Shown here one piece after another: positions 58,385-64,000 of a stretch of DNA of 64,000 nucleotides; position 1 is the first letter of the stretch; each line of letters begins with the position of its first letter. Below the pieces are notes generated by a model, which made no database searches, was not told where the DNA came from, and saw only the letters and a program-made list of their open reading frames with translations. Location: assembly GCA_947039395.1 (NCBI GenBank), contig CAMQYS010000003.1:1-64000 (forward strand), in the 5' to 3' direction. This stretch comes from an uncultured Deferribacteraceae bacterium (GTDB lineage: Bacteria; Chrysiogenota; Deferribacteres; Deferribacterales; Mucispirillaceae). The translations under genes were made by a program, and so were the position numbers.

Positions 58385-60124
58385 ATGAGTAAATTTCTAT
58401 TTTTTGTATTGTTATTTGTAGCATATACTAACTCACTTTTTGCATCAATATTAACTTTTACTGATACTTCCTCTGTATCTGCAAAATCGTCACAATCAAA
58501 TAAAATTATTACTGACTATCTTAAAGTAAATACTTTTTTAAATATTATAGATCAATCAGTGCCGTATCTTCTTCAATCTCCAGAGCTTGCAAATAGAACA
58601 GTTAATCAAGATGAAATAAAATATCTAGCATCAATCGTTGCAAGAATATCTATTGATACTTTAAATCTATCTAAAAAACCTAAAAAAGATAGCAAAACAG
58701 TAACAACTGGTGAGATGACACTTATTGTCACAATAGATACAGATACTATTAGTAGATTTTTAGATAAATCATTAGAAAATAATCAGTTTAAAGCGTATGC
58801 AAAACTACTCTATAATGATATGACCGCTATGCTTACTAGTTTAACTGAAGCTACTAAAAACAATACAGCTATTTTAGATGAAGATGTAATACGGTTATTC
58901 TCTCTTCAAAGATCTAGATCATACGAAATGAACCAGCTTGCATATAATAATTTTATAAAAACAGCTACTGAAAAAGAGATCAGCAGTAAAGCATATAAAG
59001 TAAAAGCTAAAAAGAAAGAAACACAAATCAATTATATTTTAAGTGATATTAATGAAAATGAAAAAATACTTAATGAATTTATCGATCAAGAGATAGAAAA
59101 AATATATGAAATATCTGAAAGTATTGTTAATCATATTCAAGTTGAGGGTGAAAAATATATTAAAAATATCCCAGAATTCTCTCTTGATAGCGTAACTAAT
59201 ATTGTTGAAGCTAAAAACTATGCTATAGGGCTTAGAAAAGAAATTATTAATACAACCGAACAATATCTTAATTATACTCAACCACTGTTTAATAAAATAC
59301 AGCTATCATTTACTGATTTACAAACTGTGTTAGAGTCTTATCAATTATACGATGTTGAACCGATAAAAAGTAGATGGGAAGCTAGTTATCAATATCAATT
59401 TAGATTAGATAACTATAAGAAACGTTTAGAAAAAACTCAACCACTACTACAGAATAATTCAGCACGTTTTAATCAATTAAAAACAGAAATTACTGCTCAA
59501 GTAAAAATAGCAGCATATATTGAACTTATAAAAATATTGACTCCTTATGAAAATGCTTTACAAAATGCACAACTTCACCAGTGGATAGGTCATGTGAACG
59601 AATATGCATATGTGATGGATCTAGGCGACTTAGATAGAGTGCTTGGAACAATTCCATTCAATGTTAGGTACGATGGCATAGAGTATATATTTAACTTTAA
59701 TGTTAATGACTTTAGTACAGATAAAATAATATATTTTCTTACCAATCCATCACGATTTGGAGCGTATCCTCTTTTTAGAATGATCCCCAATGGTGAAACT
59801 ATATATGATATCGGACAGGTTCTTTCTGGTTTTATGATAAAAATTAGACCTGATGATATATCTCAAACATTTTTAGTTAACGATAATCAGACACTCTTTT
59901 CAGAAATAAAATATAGTGATAAATTTAGAGAACTGTTAAATGAAGAAGCAACTATCTTAAATCTACTTTTAGAAAATAATACAGTAATCAATACAGATAA
60001 TAAAAGTAGCAATAAAGATATTCTCAATGCTCCTCCAACATCATCTGAAATTGAAGAACGTATATTGATTATCTCTGATAATAGTAAAAATTACAAAAAA
60101 AAAAATCGCCTACTATTAAGTTAA
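58385..60124 (+). CDS. Large secreted helical protein, N-terminal part ending in an A-run frameshift
   Basis: 579 codons in this frame. Signal peptide MSKFLFFVLLFVAYTNSLFA, then a long helical region rich in Lys, Glu, Asn and Tyr (coiled-coil-like near residues 190-290), and a mixed region with DLGDLDRVLGTIPFNVRYDG and GAYPLFRMIPNGETIYD. No family recognised. The frame ends YKKKNRLLLS just after an 11-A run (60095-60105). With one extra A the frame would continue without a stop to 61017, giving about 877 residues. Likely periplasmic or surface-located. Confidence 0.8.
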   Translation: MSKFLFFVLLFVAYTNSLFASILTFTDTSSVSAKSSQSNKIITDYLKVNTFLNIIDQSVPYLLQSPELANRTVNQDEIKYLASIVARISIDTLNLSKKPKKDSKTVTTGEMTLIVTIDTDTISRFLDKSLENNQFKAYAKLLYNDMTAMLTSLTEATKNNTAILDEDVIRLFSLQRSRSYEMNQLAYNNFIKTATEKEISSKAYKVKAKKKETQINYILSDINENEKILNEFIDQEIEKIYEISESIVNHIQVEGEKYIKNIPEFSLDSVTNIVEAKNYAIGLRKEIINTTEQYLNYTQPLFNKIQLSFTDLQTVLESYQLYDVEPIKSRWEASYQYQFRLDNYKKRLEKTQPLLQNNSARFNQLKTEITAQVKIAAYIELIKILTPYENALQNAQLHQWIGHVNEYAYVMDLGDLDRVLGTIPFNVRYDGIEYIFNFNVNDFSTDKIIYFLTNPSRFGAYPLFRMIPNGETIYDIGQVLSGFMIKIRPDDISQTFLVNDNQTLFSEIKYSDKFRELLNEEATILNLLLENNTVINTDNKSSNKDILNAPPTSSEIEERILIISDNSKNYKKKNRLLLS

Positions 60125-61017
60125 ATTATACCTCTACTTATCCATCTTTTAGTAGAGTTTCTCCTCTATTTGTTCAGCCAATAATAATTAAAGTTGCAAA
60201 TATTGAAAAAATGGAAGTATCAGTTCAAGAAGATCTTGATAATATAAATATTACGAATAATAGCAATTCTATCAAAAATGGTAAAAAATCTCTTACTGTT
60301 GAGAGTAACTCTAATATTAAAATTTTACCAACTAAAGATCTCTCATCTGCTACTACTTTATCTCCTTACTCCCATCTCAATACTCTTAATATTAATCGCT
60401 ATGAACTCAATGTGGACTTAGATGATATTATTCATGCGATAAACATCAATGATAAACTTGAAAATACCACTAAATTAGTTTATTCAGGAAGTATACTTTT
60501 AAATGTATCTAAACCAGTATTTGCTTTTAGTGGCAATGATTTCTCTAATCCGTTAGTATCTGGAGGAATTGGTGTTGTTGGACAGTATCAACTACCTTTC
60601 TATATGGCTCTTGAATCACAAATATCTTACTCTAATGAACTACCATCTCTAGGTGATACAACGCTATCAAGCTATACAGTTAATAAGTTAGATTATATGA
60701 TAAATATATTATATCAACAAACAATGTATAGTGATAATACAGTACTGATAATGCCTTTTGCAGGCATTGGTTTTGGTGGATCAACTTTCTTTCTTGACAG
60801 ATACAATCCTATTATAGATAATATTGAACCGATAAACGCTGACGCTATTACTTCATTTCTTATGTCATCGAAAATAGGATTAAGAGTTACAACATCAATA
60901 TTTATATTTTCTATCGGTGGACAGTATATGTATTCAAGACCAGATATTAATGGTTCGTTGAGAAATTTTGACTCATTTGTGTTCTTTTTTGAAGCAGGAA
61001 CATGGTTTTCTAAATAA
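60106..61017 (+). CDS. C-terminal beta-barrel-like part of the same protein (shifted frame)
   Basis: Open from the A-run onward in the other frame (SPTIKLNYTSTYPSFSRVSP), about 303 codons; the first ATG is at 60211 without an SD, so independent translation is unlikely. The second half shows alternating amphipathic strands (GGIGVVGQYQLPFYMALESQ, TVLIMPFAGIGFGGSTFF, FIFSIGGQYMYSRPDI) ending FEAGTWFSK, the look of an eight-stranded outer-membrane barrel. The intact protein would thus be a helical passenger or periplasmic domain tethered to the outer membrane. Confidence 0.7.
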   Translation, partial: SPTIKLNYTSTYPSFSRVSPLFVQPIIIKVANIEKMEVSVQEDLDNINITNNSNSIKNGKKSLTVESNSNIKILPTKDLSSATTLSPYSHLNTLNINRYELNVDLDDIIHAININDKLENTTKLVYSGSILLNVSKPVFAFSGNDFSNPLVSGGIGVVGQYQLPFYMALESQISYSNELPSLGDTTLSSYTVNKLDYMINILYQQTMYSDNTVLIMPFAGIGFGGSTFFLDRYNPIIDNIEPINADAITSFLMSSKIGLRVTTSIFIFSIGGQYMYSRPDINGSLRNFDSFVFFFEAGTWFSK

Positions 61018-61038
61018 AATCTCGGAGGAGATAACATA

Positions 61039-61311
61039 ATGCCGTATTATTATTATGATATATTTTGTAGGTTCTGTGAAAAAATATTTGAAATAAGAAG
61101 TAAAAATAATGTTGTACCATTATCATTTCAATGTCCACAATGTTCTAAAGTTGCTATAGGTGTGGTATCTAAAACTCAACATTATCCATCTTACTTTAGA
61201 TCTACTATTGATGAAGTTACAGACTTTAATGAAGATGAAGAGTTTAAATCATCAAATAAATATGAAGAAGTATTAAAATCTCAGATTAAAACCAAACCTA
61301 ATAAAAGATAG
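61039..61311 (+). CDS. FmdB-like zinc-ribbon protein
   Basis: A 90-residue protein beginning MPYYYYDIFCRFCEKIFEI and continuing FQCPQCSK: two CxxC knuckles spaced as in the FmdB/CxxC_CXXC_SSSS putative regulatory family. The C-terminal tail is charged. It starts 21 bases after the barrel frame ends with SD GGAGG. Role unknown; zinc binding inferred. The 140 bases after it contain nothing I can name. Confidence 0.82.
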   Translation: MPYYYYDIFCRFCEKIFEIRSKNNVVPLSFQCPQCSKVAIGVVSKTQHYPSYFRSTIDEVTDFNEDEEFKSSNKYEEVLKSQIKTKPNKR

Positions 61312-61454
61312 CAATAACTACTAATTAGAGTAGCTGATAATAAAATCTCTACTGATATAATATCTGTAAATAGTGACAACTGTGAGTAGCAGAACTATAA
61401 ATAGTACAACTACAACTATTGTAACTAGAGAGAGCATAACTGTTAATAGTATGT

Positions 61455-63086
61455 TTATCCTTTTCCCCATGATTTTGAAAAGTAGTAATATAGTTTATCT
61501 ATTATCTCTGTATATGTTTTTCTATCAAGTGCAGATATGAATATAGCATCACCTCTATACTTATTTTTAAGCTCAAGCAATGTTTCTTCATCAATCATAT
61601 CTACCTTGTTGAAAACAATAACTCTATTCTTATTAGCTAAATCAATATCTTCTAAAACCTTTTCAACTGACTCAATATGTTTATCGTAATCTTGATCTGA
61701 ACTATCTACAAGATGTATAAAGTAGTCAGCAGATTTTATCTCCTCTAATGTTGACTTAAATGCAGGTAGAAGATTTTCAGGGAGATTTCTAATAAACCCA
61801 ACTGTATCAATTAAGATAATCTCTTTATCCTCTGGAAACCTTATTCTTCTTGATGATGTCTCTAATGTGGCAAACATCAGATCATCAGCGTATATATTTG
61901 AGTTACTAAGGTTATTCAATAAAGTTGTCTTACCTGCGTTTGTATAGCCTATAACAGCTACTATCGGTATATCTTTCTTTGTACGTTTATGTCTTTTAAC
62001 TACTCTTGACTTCTCAATACCTTTTAGCTTCTTTTTTAAGAATGCTATTCTATCTGTTACCTTTCTTTTATCTATCTCAAGTTTAGTCTCACCAGGCCCT
62101 TTACCACCAATTCCACCTGTTAAACGTGATAGAGAATCATCTTTAATACCAAGTCTTGGTAATATATATTTTAACTGTGCTAGTTCAACAATTAACCTAC
62201 CATCGTTATCTTTTGCTCTATTAGCAAATATATCTAAAATAAGTTGAGTTCTATCAATGACTTTAATCTCTGTAAATTCTGCTATCATTCTACTTTGGCT
62301 AGGTGTTAAAGTATTATCATATATTAAATACTCAGCTCCTGATGATACAGTTTTTATTACAATCTCTTTTAGTTTACCAGTTCCTACAACATATTTTGCA
62401 TCAATTTTATTTCTTATCTGATATATATTGTCTATTACTTCAAGATTAGCTGTTCTTGCTAACTCTTTTAACTCAAGCAGGTTTCTTGCAGCTTCAGCAC
62501 TATTCTTAAATGCACCTGTCAAGACTGCCATCGATCTGCCTTTAGTAATATTTAATTTAGTAGACTTAGATTCTATCTCATCTTCTAGCCCTTCAATGAA
62601 TTTATTATAATCTATACGTTGGTTATAAATATCTTTATCATCTAATGTATTATACTCTCCGTTACCACCAACAGGTAGTAGATATATTGTTGACATAGAT
62701 AACGGAAGTCCAACAGTATCAACCGATACAACTGTTAAACTATCAAGTCTTAATAACGCAAGATCAGCGATATCATCTTCATCTGGAGTACTATTTTTGA
62801 AGTCCGTTCTAATTAATCTAATTCCTCTAAGTTTACCTGATATTAATCCGAACCGATTTAATTTTGGAATAACTAACTCTTCACTGCTTCCTATAATAAC
62901 GTATTCTATATTCCCTCTTCTATCTATAATTATACCTATCTGTCTTTTGGTAATAAATGATATATCAGTTATCACTTTAGCTAAATCAACAGAGATGAGG
63001 TTATCACTCTTATTTTTACGACTATATAATTTCTCTAATCTCTTAACAATATTTGCGGTAAGCCCTTCTGTTTTCCCGTGTAATAT
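61455..63086 (-). CDS. hflX: GTPase HflX, apparent AUA start
   Basis: A ribosome-splitting, heat-shock-associated GTPase. The N-terminal HflX domain holds GRSMAVLTG, YDNTLTPSQSRMIAE, IDRTQLILDIFANRA and the glycine-rich linker SRLTGGIGGKGPGETKLE. The G domain has GYTNAGKTTLLN, DTVGFIRNLP and FNKVD. The nearest standard start is a GTG at 62975, but conserved sequence continues upstream in frame (HGKTEGLTANIVKRLEKLYS). It can begin only at ATA 63086, six bases after GGAGG. About 543 residues, longer than most. Confidence 0.9.
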   Translation of the reverse strand: MLHGKTEGLTANIVKRLEKLYSRKNKSDNLISVDLAKVITDISFITKRQIGIIIDRRGNIEYVIIGSSEELVIPKLNRFGLISGKLRGIRLIRTDFKNSTPDEDDIADLALLRLDSLTVVSVDTVGLPLSMSTIYLLPVGGNGEYNTLDDKDIYNQRIDYNKFIEGLEDEIESKSTKLNITKGRSMAVLTGAFKNSAEAARNLLELKELARTANLEVIDNIYQIRNKIDAKYVVGTGKLKEIVIKTVSSGAEYLIYDNTLTPSQSRMIAEFTEIKVIDRTQLILDIFANRAKDNDGRLIVELAQLKYILPRLGIKDDSLSRLTGGIGGKGPGETKLEIDKRKVTDRIAFLKKKLKGIEKSRVVKRHKRTKKDIPIVAVIGYTNAGKTTLLNNLSNSNIYADDLMFATLETSSRRIRFPEDKEIILIDTVGFIRNLPENLLPAFKSTLEEIKSADYFIHLVDSSDQDYDKHIESVEKVLEDIDLANKNRVIVFNKVDMIDEETLLELKNKYRGDAIFISALDRKTYTEIIDKLYYYFSKSWGKG

Positions 63087-63197
63087 ATTACACCTCCTTC
63101 ATATCAATATTTTAATCTAATTATCATAATAGTTAAAGATATTTATTCTATACAATAGCACTAGAAATAAATTTAAAAATATGTTAGCATTCTGTAA

Positions 63198-64000
63198 TGA
63201 AAACTGTTAGCACTTTTAATAACATTCTTATATTTAATCCAGCTTTTTTAGGTGATGCCGTATTAACCACACCTCTTATAAAAGCTATTAAAAAGTTATA
63301 CCCTTCTGCATCTATTACATTTACAACAAGACCAGAATATGCAGAATTGTTTACCGATATTGATATAATAGATACTATTCTTCCTTTTGATAAATATGGA
63401 AAGTTTAAAGGGGGGTTTGGTACGCTTAAATTTGCAAAAATTTTAAGAAAAAAGAAGTTTGACCTTATTATCAATCTTCATCGTTACATAAGATCAACTC
63501 TCTTACTAAAACTTGCTAAACCAAAATGTTTGATCGGCTTTAAATCCGCATCTTTATCATTTTTATTTGATAAATCTGTGTATCGTGATAAAGAAATACA
63601 TGAAGTGCATAGAAACTTATCTATACTTGAAGGATTAACTGAAGAGTATTCTTTAGCTTCTGCAATTGATCTAGGTGGAAAAGTTATTACTAGATTTGAT
63701 AGAACTCTTTTTAGTAAAATAAAACTCTATCAATCAACAATCTCTCCAAATAAAAAAATAATCGGATTAGCTATAGGATCAGTATGGAAAACAAAACGTT
63801 ATCCTCCAGAGATGTTTGCAAAACTTGCATCATCACTTTATCTATCTAACTATACAATAGTCTTATTCGGCTCATCTGTAGATAAAGAATCTTATAATGA
63901 GTTTTTTAAATATTATAAATATCCTTATGTCGATTATTTATATAAAATTGATATAAAAGATCTCTCAACATTTATTGCATCTGTTGATATTCTTGTATCT
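63198..64000 (+). CDS. ADP-heptose--LPS heptosyltransferase (GT9), cut by window end
   Basis: The reading frame runs to the last base with at least 267 codons. It has NPAFLGDAVLTTPLIKAIKK at the N-terminus, FDLIINLHRYIRSTLL, and the ADP-heptose-binding region IGLAIGSVWKTKRYPPE, matching WaaF/RfaF-type heptosyltransferases that add heptose to the LPS inner core. It implies an LPS-bearing outer membrane. No strong SD before the ATG. Divergent from hflX. Confidence 0.9.

Noticed and set aside
60211-61017. Independent gene for the barrel domain starting at ATG 60211
   Set aside because: There is no SD, and the frame is open and compositionally continuous back to the A-run, so it is better read as the end of the 58385 gene.
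61455-62975. 506-residue HflX starting at GTG
   Set aside because: Conserved HflX residues and an AAGGAGG lie further upstream in frame.

Overview
The window is low-GC (about 30% by eye), AT-biased bacterial chromosome. It has dense housekeeping operons, Shine-Dalgarno (SD) driven starts and frequent ATA codons. A double membrane is indicated by an LPS heptosyltransferase, an RND pump, lipoproteins and RlpA. Anaerobic or cobalamin-linked metabolism and c-type cytochromes are indicated by the Ccm cluster, MeaB, a B12-binding mutase domain and CobO. HisZ, parAB-bactofilin, a bacterial STT3 and ankyrin proteins would fit a host-associated member of Deferribacterota such as a Mucispirillum-like organism. 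That assignment is inference, and I hold it only moderately. No tRNA, rRNA, CRISPR array, transposase or prophage was seen.

Layout. 0.6-13.5 kb: a membrane metallophosphoesterase, pcm-argB, a divergent histidine kinase, mtaB with a ROK kinase and a Ca2+/cation antiporter, two convergent ankyrin genes separated by a 20-bp tandem array (the second gene is frameshifted), coaE, a CxxC protein, an FAH-family enzyme and a CCA-adding enzyme. 13.6-17.7 kb: rlpA, nth, larC, cobO and an orphan gene flanked by terminators. 17.8-26.7 kb: a cytochrome c maturation region (ccdA, ccmE, ccmA, ccmB, ccmC and a tiny ccmD-like gene), then an RND efflux pair. CcmE carries a Cys (CxxxY) in place of the usual haem-binding His. 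A 390-bp duplication upstream carries a dead ccmE 5' end. 27-31 kb: aminotransferase, hisZ, purA.

31-42.5 kb: small orphan genes and an alpha/beta hydrolase bounded by a 76-bp direct repeat; a bacterial STT3 oligosaccharyltransferase coupled to pepA; parA-parB-bactofilin-tpiA-secG; two secreted LprI-like paralogues. 42.8-52.6 kb: a DppABC-type peptide ABC transporter, a methylmalonyl-CoA mutase B12 domain with MeaB, and four tandem GT2 glycosyltransferases made by duplication. 52.6-64 kb: rplU-rpmA-yccF, obg, a DciA-like gene, def, an orphan, metX, a large secreted protein whose two halves are separated by an 11-A run, an FmdB-like zinc ribbon, hflX, and a heptosyltransferase cut by the window end.

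The most unusual signals are: two genes (ccdA and hflX) whose conserved N-termini can only be reached from an AUA start codon correctly spaced from a strong SD; the poly(A) frameshift that splits a secreted helical domain from a probable beta-barrel; the frameshifted ankyrin lipoprotein; the Cys-type CcmE beside its own decayed partial copy; and an STT3 oligosaccharyltransferase in the same window as an expanding GT2 array.
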